Assembly (NCBI GenBank): GCA_041659525.1
Contig: JBAZYC010000001.1
Coordinates: forward strand, 921,291 to 985,290
Source of the DNA: JAAZKV01 sp041659525
GTDB lineage: Archaea; Iainarchaeota; Iainarchaeia; Iainarchaeales; JAAZKV01
Direction: 5' to 3'
Length of the DNA stretch: 64,000 nt
This document shows positions 52,283 through 60,787 of this stretch, piece by piece. Under the pieces are notes generated by a model, which ran no database searches, was not told where the DNA came from, and saw nothing but the letters and a program-made list of their open reading frames with translations. Made by a program: the position numbers and the translations under genes. Position 1 is the stretch's first letter. Each line of letters begins with the position of its first letter.

Positions 52283-53902
52283 ATGACTAAGTTTATTGTT
52301 GTCACTGGTGGAGTAATTTCTGGTCTTGGGAAAGGAGTTCTCACTGCTTCTATTGGGAAATTATTATCAAGTACTTACAAATGCGCTGCAATGAAGTGCG
52401 ATGGTTATTTGAATGTTGATCCGGGTACAATGAATCCTGTTGAACACGGAGAAGTATTTATTCTTGATGATGGAACAGAGTGCGACATGGATTTTGGGCA
52501 TTATGAAAGATTCATGAATTTTAAAGCAACAAAAAATTCTAATTTAACAATGGGAAAAATTTTCCAATCAATTCTTGAAAAAGAAAGAAAAGGAGAGTTC
52601 TTAGGAAAAACAGTTCAATTTATTCCTCATGTTACTGATGAAATAAAAAATAGATTTTATTCAGTTCTTAGAGAAGAGAAAGCAGATATTTTGTTAATAG
52701 AAATCGGCGGAACAGTTGGAGACTTGGAAAATAGTTTATACTTAGAAGCAGTAAGGCAACTTGCTTGGGAACAAGGAAGAGAGAGCGTAATGTTTGTTCA
52801 CCTTTCTTATGTACCAATTCCAACTGGGGTAGCTGAACAAAAATCAAAACCAACTCAATTAAGTGTTAGATCGTTAAATGAAATAGGGATTTGGCCTGAT
52901 GTAATTGCGTGTAGATGTTCTGAATATTTATCTGAAAAAATAAGAAAAAAAGTTGCTTTGTTTTGTAATGTTGATGAAGAATCAGTAATAACTGCAATTG
53001 ATGTTCCTTCAGTTTATTTAATTCCTGGGGAACTAGAAAAACAAGGGTTCATTAAACTCCTTGAGAAAAAACTTCACTTGCACATTAAGCAAGATCACTT
53101 CAGCAGTTGGAATGGATTAGCTCAAAAAATGGTTGATGTTAAGTGTGGAAAAGACAATAAGTTGAATATTGGGATTTGCGGAAAATATACTGCTCTAGGG
53201 GATTCTTATGCTAGTGTAGTTGAAGCGCTTCATCATTGTTCAGCAAATTTGCATGTTGATGCTTGTGTAACTTTTATTGATACTGAAGAAATAGAGAAAG
53301 GAAAAAGTGTAAGCGACTTAGTTAAAGGGCTTGATGGAATAATTGTTCCTGGCGGATTTGGAAATAGAGGCTGGGAAGGAAAAATAAAAGTAATTGAATA
53401 TGCACGCGAAAACAAAATCCCTTTCCTTGGTCTTTGCTTAGGTTTACAAGCTGCAGTTGTAGAATACTCACGAAATGTTTGTGGACTTACTGATGCTAAT
53501 TCAACTGAAATGAATCCTAATGCTTTTGATAAAGTAATTACTCTAATGGATGAACAAAGAAATGTAGTTGACAAGGGAGGAACAATGAGACTTGGTTCTT
53601 ACGAAGCGGATCTTGAAGAAGGAATTGTTTCAAAATTATACAAATCAAACAAAGCATTTGAAAGACACAGACACAGATATGAAGTTAATCCAAGTTATCA
53701 TAAAATATTAAAAGAAAAAGGACTAGTTTTGTGCGGAATGTCTCCAAACAAAAAATTAGTTGAGTTTATTGAGCTTCCAACAAGTGTGCATCCTTATTTT
53801 GCTGCTACTCAGTCTCATCCTGAATTAAAATCAAGGCTTGAAGAACCCGCTCCTTTATTTTATGGGCTTATAAAAGCAGCAAAGGAAAGAGCAAAGAAGT
53901 AA
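52283..53902 (+). CDS. pyrG: CTP synthase
   Basis: Makes CTP from UTP, ATP and glutamine. The 539-residue product has the synthase P-loop TGGVISGLGKG, KCDGYLNVDPGTM, HGEVFILDDG, and the glutaminase with GGFGNRG, catalytic Cys in LGLCLGLQ, and His/Glu in ATQSHPELKS. Both domains look intact. Confidence 0.97.
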   Translation: MTKFIVVTGGVISGLGKGVLTASIGKLLSSTYKCAAMKCDGYLNVDPGTMNPVEHGEVFILDDGTECDMDFGHYERFMNFKATKNSNLTMGKIFQSILEKERKGEFLGKTVQFIPHVTDEIKNRFYSVLREEKADILLIEIGGTVGDLENSLYLEAVRQLAWEQGRESVMFVHLSYVPIPTGVAEQKSKPTQLSVRSLNEIGIWPDVIACRCSEYLSEKIRKKVALFCNVDEESVITAIDVPSVYLIPGELEKQGFIKLLEKKLHLHIKQDHFSSWNGLAQKMVDVKCGKDNKLNIGICGKYTALGDSYASVVEALHHCSANLHVDACVTFIDTEEIEKGKSVSDLVKGLDGIIVPGGFGNRGWEGKIKVIEYARENKIPFLGLCLGLQAAVVEYSRNVCGLTDANSTEMNPNAFDKVITLMDEQRNVVDKGGTMRLGSYEADLEEGIVSKLYKSNKAFERHRHRYEVNPSYHKILKEKGLVLCGMSPNKKLVEFIELPTSVHPYFAATQSHPELKSRLEEPAPLFYGLIKAAKERAKK

Positions 53903-53971
53903 ACAAAGAAGTAAATATATATTTATAAAAATATAATAATTAAAAAATGAAAAAATGTTTGAGTGGTTGTT

Positions 53972-54109
53972 ATGATGGAAGAAATGGCGCTGAATTATTT
54001 TAGAGGGTTGTCTAAATTTGATAAAAAAAGATTAATGAAAAAGATTGTTGCATCTTTGAATGATGAAGAGAAATTGGATTTAGCTAAATTAATTGTTGGG
54101 AAGAAATAA
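53972..54109 (+). CDS. Possible small protein, 45 aa
   Basis: An open frame ATG-ATG-GAA encoding a charged amphipathic peptide (LSKFDKKRLMKKIVASL, then DEEKLDLAKLIV). TATTTATAAA lies about 45 nt upstream. It resembles small helical proteins but has no homologue I recognise, so it could be chance. Confidence 0.45.
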   Translation: MMEEMALNYFRGLSKFDKKRLMKKIVASLNDEEKLDLAKLIVGKK

Positions 54110-54149
54110 TTTCTTTTTTTATAATAATTAAAATTTTGTAATCTTTAAT

Positions 54150-54815
54150 TTAAATTTCGCCTTCAGTTTCTTTGTTTAGTCTTTCAAAGAACTCTTCCAT
54201 GAACTCGTGTCTTTCTTTTGCAATTCTTTTTCCCTCTTTAGTATAGAGTTTGTCTTTTATTTTGTAAAGTTTTAATGCAAATTCTCTATATGCTGTATCT
54301 TCGACAGAGTGATTTTTTGTTAAATGAATATTTTTTCGAGTTTCTGGGTCATTATGGAGTTTTGCTCCTATTTCTCCGGCAAACAAAAATACTCTTCCCA
54401 CTCCAATTGCTCCAATGCTATCAAGTTTGTCTGCATCAAAAAGAATTTTTGCTTCAAGTGTTTTTGGATAATTGTTTCCTCTAAACCTGTGAGTAGAAAT
54501 GCACTCTGCAATTGAATCAATTTTATTTTGAGAGAGATTTAGTTTTTTTGAATTCTTTTCAAGTAGTTTTTTTGCTACTAAACTTCCGTGTTCTGCGTGG
54601 CAAATCTTTCCTTTTGAAGCAGCTTGAACTGGTCTTGAAATATCATGCAAAAGAGCAGCAACCATTACTACGTCAAGGTCTGCATTTTCCTTTTTTGCTA
54701 GGTGTTTTGCAATATTTAGTACTCTTAAAGTATGGTCAATGTCGTGAGAACCCTTTGATTTGGACAGGTATTTCTTAGCTTTCTCTAAAGCGAAAGAAAG
54801 TAGTTTTTGATTCAT
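54150..54815 (-). CDS. HD-domain phosphohydrolase
   Basis: A 221-residue metal-dependent phosphohydrolase. The ligands are in SKGSHDIDHTLRVLNIA (first His), AALLHDISRP (HD pair) and ILFDADKLDSIGAIGVGR (last Asp). Relatives act on nucleotides such as (p)ppGpp or dNTPs. The substrate is unknown. ATG at 54815 is used; the upstream in-frame extension is non-conserved and overlaps the divergent ribosomal-like gene. Confidence 0.85.
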   Translation of the reverse strand: MNQKLLSFALEKAKKYLSKSKGSHDIDHTLRVLNIAKHLAKKENADLDVVMVAALLHDISRPVQAASKGKICHAEHGSLVAKKLLEKNSKKLNLSQNKIDSIAECISTHRFRGNNYPKTLEAKILFDADKLDSIGAIGVGRVFLFAGEIGAKLHNDPETRKNIHLTKNHSVEDTAYREFALKLYKIKDKLYTKEGKRIAKERHEFMEEFFERLNKETEGEI

Positions 54816-54891
54816 TAAAATATGCCCATTGAATTGATTTATAAAGCTTTTCAGTTTCAATTCCTTAAAATTAGTGAATGGTGAAGATAGA

Positions 54892-55023
54892 ATGGCAACA
54901 CGAACTAAAGACACAAGTAGATTCAAAAAGACCAAGGCAAGACAAAGATGGAAATGGTGTAAGAAAAAGACTAAAAGAATGAAAAGAAAAAAGAGATATT
55001 TAAGACAAAGAGCTAGAGCTTAA
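54892..55023 (+). CDS. rpl41e: Candidate ribosomal protein eL41, 43 aa
   Basis: A 43-residue extremely basic peptide, about half Arg/Lys, beginning MATRTKDTSRFKK. The last 25 residues (RWKWCKKKTKRMKRKKR plus YLRQRARA) resemble the tiny eL41 protein (Arg/Lys-rich, Met in the middle, R-Q-R near the end). GGTGA lies seven nucleotides upstream and a strong terminator follows. The N-terminal 18 residues are extra compared with eL41. A different small basic ribosomal protein remains possible. Confidence 0.5.
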   Translation: MATRTKDTSRFKKTKARQRWKWCKKKTKRMKRKKRYLRQRARA

Positions 55024-55040
55024 AATCCAATATTCTTTTC

Positions 55041-55080
55041 ACTGCTCCTTTTTTTTAGGGGCAGTAAAAACTTTTTTTTT
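55041..55080 (+). terminator. Strong hairpin-poly(T) terminator
   Basis: ACTGCTCC (55041-55048) and GGGGCAGT (55058-55065) form an 8-bp stem, followed by AAAAAC and nine T residues. It ends the candidate eL41 gene and sits right before the glycosyltransferase gene. Confidence 0.75.
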
Positions 55081-55094
55081 ATCCGTTGAAGTGA

Positions 55095-55808
55095 TTGACT
55101 TTGGGGAAAATACTTGTATCAATTGTAATTCCTACTTTAAATGAAGAAAAAAACATAACTAAGACACTCAAATTATTGGACAAACAATCTATTTCTAGAG
55201 ATAAATATGAGTTAATAGTTTCTGATTCTAGTAGCGTTGATAACACGGTTAGTGTTGCTAAAAGAATTGCTGACAAAGTAGTGGTTTGCAAAAGACAATC
55301 AGCTGGTTTTGGGAGAAACTTTGGAGCAAAACAAGCTAAAGGAGAAATTCTTGGGTTTGTAGATGCTGATACTTTAGTTGATTATTATTGGGTGGAAGGA
55401 TTAATTGAAGAACTTAGTAAGAAAGGAAAAGTTAGTTGTACTGGTCCTCTTGAGAATATAGAAAAGCATTCTTTGAAAATAAATTTGTTTTATAAAATTT
55501 GGAATATTCAATCAAAATTAAGTGTTTTATTTAATTATCCTATTTTTCCCGGATTTAATTTTGGGGCAAGAAAAAAAGAGTTTTGGCAAGTCAGTGGATT
55601 TCCTGAAGAGAATATGGTTTGCGAGGATATGGCGCTCTCACTTGCATTATCAAAACTTGGTAAAGTTGGTTTTAGTAAAAAAATGAAAGTAAAAACTTCT
55701 GCAAGGAGACAAATCCAAATGCCTATTCACAAGCATATTTTTAGCGGGATAAGATTTGCTTTAACTAGAAAGAGTATGACTTGGAATGAGTATAGAAAAG
55801 ACTTTTAA
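55095..55808 (+). CDS. Family 2 glycosyltransferase, copy 1
   Basis: A 237-residue GT-A enzyme that would transfer a sugar from a nucleotide donor. It has the opening VSIVIPTLNEEKNI, SDSSSVDNT, GRNFGAKQAKGEILG, the DxD-like DADTLVDYYW and ED in MVCEDMALSLA. No membrane segment is obvious; the acceptor is unknown. TTG starts at 55095 or 55101. It is a close paralogue of the gene at 57664, with which it flanks a UbiA and an acyltransferase gene. This suggests a surface glycan or glycolipid pathway. Confidence 0.85.
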   Translation: MTLGKILVSIVIPTLNEEKNITKTLKLLDKQSISRDKYELIVSDSSSVDNTVSVAKRIADKVVVCKRQSAGFGRNFGAKQAKGEILGFVDADTLVDYYWVEGLIEELSKKGKVSCTGPLENIEKHSLKINLFYKIWNIQSKLSVLFNYPIFPGFNFGARKKEFWQVSGFPEENMVCEDMALSLALSKLGKVGFSKKMKVKTSARRQIQMPIHKHIFSGIRFALTRKSMTWNEYRKDF

Positions 55809-55925
55809 TTTCAAATAATTATTCTAATTTTTTAGGTTTTTGAATTCTCATAAATGTACCAAAAAAATCTCTTAAAAAAACTCTCAAGAGCAGTATTTTT
55901 AAACTCTAACAACTTATTTTTTAGC

Positions 55926-56939
55926 ATGGCAGCCAATCAAAAACTTTTGAAGAAAAAAGCTATTTTTTCTAAGAAAGTGCAAGAATCTTCTACGCAAGGT
56001 TCTAAGAAAAAATGGTCTTTTGTTCAAAAAATAGCTGGTTTTGTTGAACTGGGCAGACCAATGGAATGGAGTAAATCTTTGCTCAATATGATGATTGCTC
56101 TATTAATGGCGTTTTATGTTTATAGTGCTGGAATAAATTTGTGGGTTTTTGCAGCAGGATTTTTTTCAGTTGCTTTCCTTTGGTCAGGACTTTATGCATT
56201 AAATGATTTTACTGATTGGAGAATTGATTTAGTTCACAATGTAAAAAAGAATAGGCCAATTCCGAGTGGAAAGGTTTCTCCATTGCAAGGATTTTTGTTT
56301 TCAATAATTCTAATTATAGTTTCTTTTTTGATAGGGTTTGCTTTGAACAATTTTATGTTAATTGTTTGCTTGTTTGCAATGGTACTAAATCAATACTTGT
56401 ACACAATGAAACCTTTTAGATTGAAAACAAAAAAAGGATTTGATATGATTTCAGGTTCAATGGTTAATCCGACTTTTAGATATCTTTCAGGATTAGTTTT
56501 GTTTGTCCCGCCAGCAGCTCTTTTTTCACAAATTACTCCTATTTTGCCATTCTTATTTGTAATAGGAATTCAATTTAGTGGTTATTCTCTTTATAGATTA
56601 TTTTCAAAAGGACATGATTTGAAAGTAAAAATGAATAGTACAGTGGCTCTTGTTCCTGAAAAAAGAGTGAAGCTAATTTCTTATTTAGTAATCCTTGTCG
56701 CTGTTGTTTCCTATATGCTTTTGTTTATGAATTTTTTTACTTTTAAAATTGAGGCACTTGGTTTCCTTCCTGGGCAATACTTGTACCCAATTGTAATTGC
56801 ATTATTGTTTTTGCCTTTTATGAAAGAAGCAATTTTAGATCCAGTAAAAGCAAATATGAAGAACCAATATAGAATTATTTACTTAATGACTATGATATTT
56901 ATTTTTGGAAACTTCGCAGTATTTTTGTTAATCCCTTAA
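55926..56939 (+). CDS. UbiA-family prenyltransferase (polyprenyl-phosphate type?)
   Basis: A 337-residue membrane protein with about eight to nine segments. Its first motif, NDFTDWRIDLVHN followed by KKNRPIPSGK, resembles decaprenyl-phosphate phosphoribosyltransferase-like UbiA proteins more than the lipid enzyme at 39 kb. The second Asp motif is weak (GHDLKVKMNS). The 50-residue N-terminus is basic. ATG at 55926 lies about 27 nt after a TTTTTAAAC element. Its place between two glycosyltransferases and an acyltransferase suggests lipid-linked sugar synthesis, which is inference. Confidence 0.75.
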   Translation: MAANQKLLKKKAIFSKKVQESSTQGSKKKWSFVQKIAGFVELGRPMEWSKSLLNMMIALLMAFYVYSAGINLWVFAAGFFSVAFLWSGLYALNDFTDWRIDLVHNVKKNRPIPSGKVSPLQGFLFSIILIIVSFLIGFALNNFMLIVCLFAMVLNQYLYTMKPFRLKTKKGFDMISGSMVNPTFRYLSGLVLFVPPAALFSQITPILPFLFVIGIQFSGYSLYRLFSKGHDLKVKMNSTVALVPEKRVKLISYLVILVAVVSYMLLFMNFFTFKIEALGFLPGQYLYPIVIALLFLPFMKEAILDPVKANMKNQYRIIYLMTMIFIFGNFAVFLLIP

Positions 56940-56962
56940 TTTAAACTAAAGGTGAACTGAAC

Positions 56963-57637
56963 TTGAGAAACTTAACTATTATTCAAACAAAACCCGGCGA
57001 GAGTTCTGCTGCTTGGATTAAAAAAAAATCTAGAATTAGGGTGCTAGTTAACTGGATGCTTCTTCAAGCGGGAGAAATGATTCCTTTTACTCAAAAGAAA
57101 CAATTCTTTTACCGATTAATGGGAGTAAAGATTGGAAAAAATGTTCAAATAATGCCTAATGTTTTCTTTGACATATTTTTTCCCGAAATGATTACTATTG
57201 GAGATAATGTAGTAATTGGAATTGGTTGTTTTATTGCTTGTCACGAATTTAATCCAACTGAATTCAGATATGGTCCAATTACTTTGAAAAAAGATTCTTT
57301 ATTAGGTGCAAGATCATTTGTTTTGCCTGGAGTTATAATTGGAGAAAATTCTTTAGTTGGAGCCCAAACAGTGGTTCACAAAGATGTTCCTGATAACATG
57401 ATTGCTTTCGGATCTCCGTTGCAATTTAAGCCAAAAGAGGTTCATGATGGTTTGCCATCAACAAAACCAGTTAAAGTTTCGGCCCAAGAAGTTAGAAACG
57501 TTGTAAAGGATGCTTTCAAAGTTAATCCTGCTAAAAGAGAAGAAGAAATTGAAGCTAATCTTGCTTCACACGCAGAACTTAATTCTCCAATAAGTGCTCC
57601 AAAATCTATTCAAGAATTACAAAAACAAAATAAATAA
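56963..57637 (+). CDS. Left-handed beta-helix (hexapeptide) acyltransferase
   Basis: A 224-residue sugar O-acyltransferase of the WbbJ/LbH type. The hexapeptide repeats run from IGKNVQIMPNV through ITIGDNVVIGIG, then LLGARSFVLPGVIIGEN and SLVGAQTVVHKDVP, with the catalytic His in the CHEFNP region. It would acetylate a sugar made by the flanking glycosyltransferases. The TTG start follows GGTGA. The last 50 residues are polar. Confidence 0.85.
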   Translation: MRNLTIIQTKPGESSAAWIKKKSRIRVLVNWMLLQAGEMIPFTQKKQFFYRLMGVKIGKNVQIMPNVFFDIFFPEMITIGDNVVIGIGCFIACHEFNPTEFRYGPITLKKDSLLGARSFVLPGVIIGENSLVGAQTVVHKDVPDNMIAFGSPLQFKPKEVHDGLPSTKPVKVSAQEVRNVVKDAFKVNPAKREEEIEANLASHAELNSPISAPKSIQELQKQNK

Positions 57638-57663
57638 TTTTATTTACATTTAAAGGTGAAAAC

Positions 57664-58368
57664 ATGAAGAATGAAATAATTGTATCAGTAGTTGTACCCA
57701 CTCTTAATGAGGCTAAGTTCATTGCTTCTTGTTTGAATTCTATTTCTAATCAAACAGTTTCCCGCGATAAGTACGAAATTATTTTATCTGACTCAAGTAG
57801 TGTTGATAATACTATAAAGATTGCTAAAAGAATTGCTGATAAAGTTGTAGTTTGCAAAAGACAATCAGCTGGTTTTGGAAGAAATTTTGGAGCAAAATTT
57901 GCTCGCGGAAAATATTTGGCTTTTGTTGATGGGGACACAATTGTTTCTAATAAGTGGATTGAAGGGGTAATTGAAGGATTAGAAAAAGGGGTAGCTTGTA
58001 CTGGCCCTGTTAGTGCACTTGAGAAAGATTCAATAAGACGAACTTTAGCATTTTATTTTTGGCAAGGATTAACTAGACTAACTGTTTTTGTTGGTCACGG
58101 ATTATTACCTGGGCATAATTTAGCAATTCGAAGAGAGGCATTTGTAAAACTTGGTGGATTCCTTGAAGGCAATATTACTAATGAAGATAATGATTTGTCA
58201 AGGAAAGCAAGAAAACTTGGTAAATTAGTTTACTGTGAGAAAATGAGTGTAAAAACTTCTACTAGAAGACTAAAAAAAGTTTCAATGATAGCTTATTTCT
58301 TGAACGGAGTAAAATTCTTCTTGTTTGGAAAGAGCATGACTTGGAACGAGTTTAGAGATGATTATTAG
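57664..58368 (+). CDS. Family 2 glycosyltransferase, copy 2
   Basis: A 234-residue GT-A enzyme similar over its length to the gene at 55095: VSVVVPTLNEAKFI, SDSSSVDNT, the shared stretch RQSAGFGRNFGAK, VDGDTIVSNKW and NEDNDLSRKARKLG. It ends MTWNEFRDDY versus MTWNEYRKDF in copy 1. ATG follows AGGTGA. The two may add successive sugars. Confidence 0.87.
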   Translation: MKNEIIVSVVVPTLNEAKFIASCLNSISNQTVSRDKYEIILSDSSSVDNTIKIAKRIADKVVVCKRQSAGFGRNFGAKFARGKYLAFVDGDTIVSNKWIEGVIEGLEKGVACTGPVSALEKDSIRRTLAFYFWQGLTRLTVFVGHGLLPGHNLAIRREAFVKLGGFLEGNITNEDNDLSRKARKLGKLVYCEKMSVKTSTRRLKKVSMIAYFLNGVKFFLFGKSMTWNEFRDDY

Positions 58369-58706
58369 TTTTGCTTTCTTTTAATCATTCCAATAACTAG
58401 TTCTAGCATTCCTTTTTCTTTTTGCTTTTTTTTCAGTTCTTCTTCAAGTTCTTTTTCTCTTTGAACTTTTGCTCTATCTAAATAAAATTGGCTTGAAGTT
58501 AATACAAAAGTATTTGGAGAAGCGGGGTGGATTTGCGTTGATTTAGCACTTTTAAGAACAATTATTCGCTTGTGTTTCTTAACTACTTTTCTAGAGGTTT
58601 TCTTAATCACTTTCTTTAAGTTAGTCTTTGATTTTATGTTCTTCTTAACTGCTTTTTTTGATTTAGCTTTAATTCCTTTTTTTACAGTTTTTTTCTTAGA
58701 AACCAT
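58365..58706 (-). CDS. Hypothetical Lys-rich protein, 113 aa
   Basis: Not recognised. Residues 1-50 are almost all Lys/Val/Ser (KKKTVKKGIKAKSKKAVKK), a short neutral middle follows, and the last 30 residues are charged and helical. It overlaps the end of the glycosyltransferase gene by a few bases and is convergent with it. It may bind nucleic acid. Confidence 0.55.
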   Translation of the reverse strand: MVSKKKTVKKGIKAKSKKAVKKNIKSKTNLKKVIKKTSRKVVKKHKRIIVLKSAKSTQIHPASPNTFVLTSSQFYLDRAKVQREKELEEELKKKQKEKGMLELVIGMIKRKQN

Positions 58707-58758
58707 GATCTACATAGGTTTTTGGAGTTTAAATATTTTACACTTCATCTTATATTGT

Positions 58759-59469
58759 ATGCAACCCCTTTGTTTTGCTTCAGGAAATCTTTACCAATTA
58801 AATGGTAAAAAAGATGTCTGGGGGATGATTGCAAACTTGAATGTTGATGGGGTTGAAGTTAGTTATGGCAAAACTTTGGAAGAACGAGCTTTATATGAAA
58901 AAGATTTTGAAATATTAAATAATTATGATTTTGTAAGTATGCATTCTCCATTCAAGTTAATTTTTGGGGCAAAGAGTGAAAGTGAAATTGAAAAAAACAT
59001 TACAAAAATGTATGTTGATTATAAAAAAGCTAATGCGAAAGAAATTGTAATTCATCCAACTGAAAATTTATCAAAAAGGTTAATTGACAAATTTGATATC
59101 AATTGGGTTACTGAGAATCTTAACCCTAAAAAATATCAGGATAGACCTCGAGATGGATTTGAAATTGTTCTTAATGAAAATCCTAGTTTTAATATGTGCC
59201 TTGACGTAAGCCATGCATATGATTGGGGGGCTAGTGAAACCCAAAGGGTTGTTTCAAAATGGAAACATCGAATTAAGCAAATTCATTTTAGTAATAATCG
59301 ATATCATAAAGATCATTTAATGTTTAAAAAAGTTTCAAAGGATTTTTTAAAATCGATTGATCCTATTAGAGAACTTAATGTCCCTATTATTATAGAAGAA
59401 GACATGGGGACGCCAAATTTACAAGAAATAAAAGAAGAAATAAAAAGAATTAGAAAAATTTTATTTTAA
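58759..59469 (+). CDS. Xylose-isomerase-like TIM-barrel protein
   Basis: A 236-residue protein of the sugar isomerase/endonuclease IV superfamily: VDGVEVSYGK, FVSMHSPFKL, EIVIHPTEN, NMCLDVSHAYDWG, KQIHFSNNR and IIIEEDMG give the metal-binding His/Asp/Glu on successive strands. The reaction is unknown. ATG at 58759 lies about 28 nt after TTTAAATATTT, suggesting leaderless translation. Confidence 0.78.
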   Translation: MQPLCFASGNLYQLNGKKDVWGMIANLNVDGVEVSYGKTLEERALYEKDFEILNNYDFVSMHSPFKLIFGAKSESEIEKNITKMYVDYKKANAKEIVIHPTENLSKRLIDKFDINWVTENLNPKKYQDRPRDGFEIVLNENPSFNMCLDVSHAYDWGASETQRVVSKWKHRIKQIHFSNNRYHKDHLMFKKVSKDFLKSIDPIRELNVPIIIEEDMGTPNLQEIKEEIKRIRKILF

Positions 59470-59480
59470 AAAAATAAAAA

Positions 59481-59516
59481 AAGCACAATCAAAGTAGTTG
59501 TGCTTTTATTTTTTTT
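59481..59516. terminator. Convergent terminator
   Basis: AAGCACAA (59481-59488) and TTGTGCTT (59498-59505) form an 8-bp stem followed by TTATTTTTTTT on the plus strand. The right arm lies in the last codons of the convergent HIT gene. Confidence 0.65.
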
Positions 59517-59995
59517 GCAAGTTTTTCTAGTTCTGCAAAATCAGCTTTTGGACCGTCATGTGAAACAATGTAGCCTTTATAGGTTTCAAAAAAATCTTCT
59601 TTTCCGCTTAGGTATTGTCTCCATTCTCCTTTCTTCATGTGCTCGGTTCCATGCATTGGAAATAATTTAATGTGGGCGTGATCTATTCCTGTCCCCTCCA
59701 TTATTAGTCCTACTCTTCCAACGTCCTTGAAACTATCCACAAGTAATTTAGAAACTTTTTTTGCCTCAAGCACAAATTCACTTAAATCTTTTTCAGGCAT
59801 TTGAAGTACATCACTTGGAAAATGCTTCTTGGGAATAATTACACTAAATCCTTTAGTGCTGGGGAATGGGGAAAGCCAAGCCATGAACTTATCGTTTTCC
59901 CAAATTTTTGCGTTTCCCAAAGGCTGGATTTTTCCAGAAGCTATTTCGCAAAAAATGCATTTACCTTCTTTTGAACTTGTTTCATATTTTACCAT
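59489..59995 (-). CDS. HIT-family nucleotide hydrolase
   Basis: A 168-residue histidine-triad protein. It has the zinc-type CIFCEI near the N-terminus, a FSVIIPKKH strand and the triad region DHAHIKLFPMHG, in which the third His of the standard HxHxH is Lys. This variant occurs in some HIT branches, but the nucleophilic central His is kept. ATG at 59995 is preferred; the upstream in-frame extension has no conserved features. Confidence 0.82.
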   Translation of the reverse strand: MVKYETSSKEGKCIFCEIASGKIQPLGNAKIWENDKFMAWLSPFPSTKGFSVIIPKKHFPSDVLQMPEKDLSEFVLEAKKVSKLLVDSFKDVGRVGLIMEGTGIDHAHIKLFPMHGTEHMKKGEWRQYLSGKEDFFETYKGYIVSHDGPKADFAELEKLAKKIKAQLL

Positions 59996-60291
59996 AACAT
60001 CAACTCCAAAGTTTAGCGCTTTTGTTTTAATAAAACTATTTGTAAAAATCAAACAAGGACAAAAGCACCTTTACTTGAACAAGTTCAAGAAAAAAAATCC
60101 TTTTTGATTTCCTGGCCAAGGAATTAGAATAGGGCCCCTTGGCTGGCCCTAGTTGATGTTATTATTATCAGTTAAAGCTGCGCTAACTGAGATGAAAGGA
60201 ATAGTTCCTAAGGGTGATTCAATTAACGCACTCATGCAAATACTTCTCCACTTGTGATTAATATATACTTTGGGAAAATGGGTGTAACAAT
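59996..60291. other. Intergenic region with overlapping inverted repeats
   Basis: No gene is seen. Within it GCCAAGG/CCTTGGC (60115-60121, 60137-60143) and AGGGCC/GGCCCT (60131-60136, 60145-60150) are overlapping inverted repeats. A TATA-like AATATATAC near 60260-60268 is the likely promoter of the next gene. Confidence 0.5.
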
Positions 60292-60582
60292 TTGACTATG
60301 TGGAGTCTATTGCGAATAAATAAATACTCTGTTTTACATAGTATTGGTATGTCTTTTGAGAGAGAAATTTGGTTAGTTGAAGTAGTAATACTATTAATTT
60401 TGCCTTTTAATCCTACAAACATTTTTGCTGATGCAATTAGTGGGACTATTATTAATTATCTTTTGGATCCAAATGGGGTATTTGGGTGGGTAGGAATCTC
60501 ACTTGCAATAGCTATGAAAATAATTTTGGCTGTTGCGGAAGTAGAATTAATTAATACTACTTACAAAAAACTACGAAAATAG
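60292..60582 (+). CDS. Hypothetical small membrane protein, 96 aa
   Basis: Not recognised. Two hydrophobic segments (about 28-44 and 66-84) with a short loop (FNPTNIFADAISG) and a basic C-terminus. The TTG at 60292 follows GGTG by seven nucleotides; ATG at 60298 is the alternative. It is the last gene before the rRNA operon. Confidence 0.6.
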   Translation: MTMWSLLRINKYSVLHSIGMSFEREIWLVEVVILLILPFNPTNIFADAISGTIINYLLDPNGVFGWVGISLAIAMKIILAVAEVELINTTYKKLRK

Positions 60583-60758
60583 AAGAAAAATTTTTTCTTA
60601 ATTTTTTTAAAAATTTTTTCTTATATAGTGTAAATTTTTTAGTTTTTTTAAGTTATTGTGATCCTTAATTTTGATACGAAATTCGTAATTTAAGGGTAAA
60701 AAACCGAATAAATCTTTCTACATAATTAAGGGCTTTTTCAAGGGGAATCTCCACAATA

Positions 60759-60770
60759 GGTTTATAAAGG
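60759..60770 (+). promoter_or_regulatory. rRNA operon promoter (TATA box)
   Basis: GGTTTATAAAGG at 60759-60770 is a near-consensus archaeal TATA box. Transcription should begin near 60788, about 455 nt before the 16S gene. No other strong TATA lies between it and the 16S. Confidence 0.6.
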
Positions 60771-60787
60771 TTGGGAGCACCAAGTAT

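Noticed and set aside
60115..60150. H-type pseudoknot from the two interleaved stems
   Set aside because: One connecting loop would have a single nucleotide over a 7-bp stem, which is not sterically plausible; alternating hairpins are preferred.
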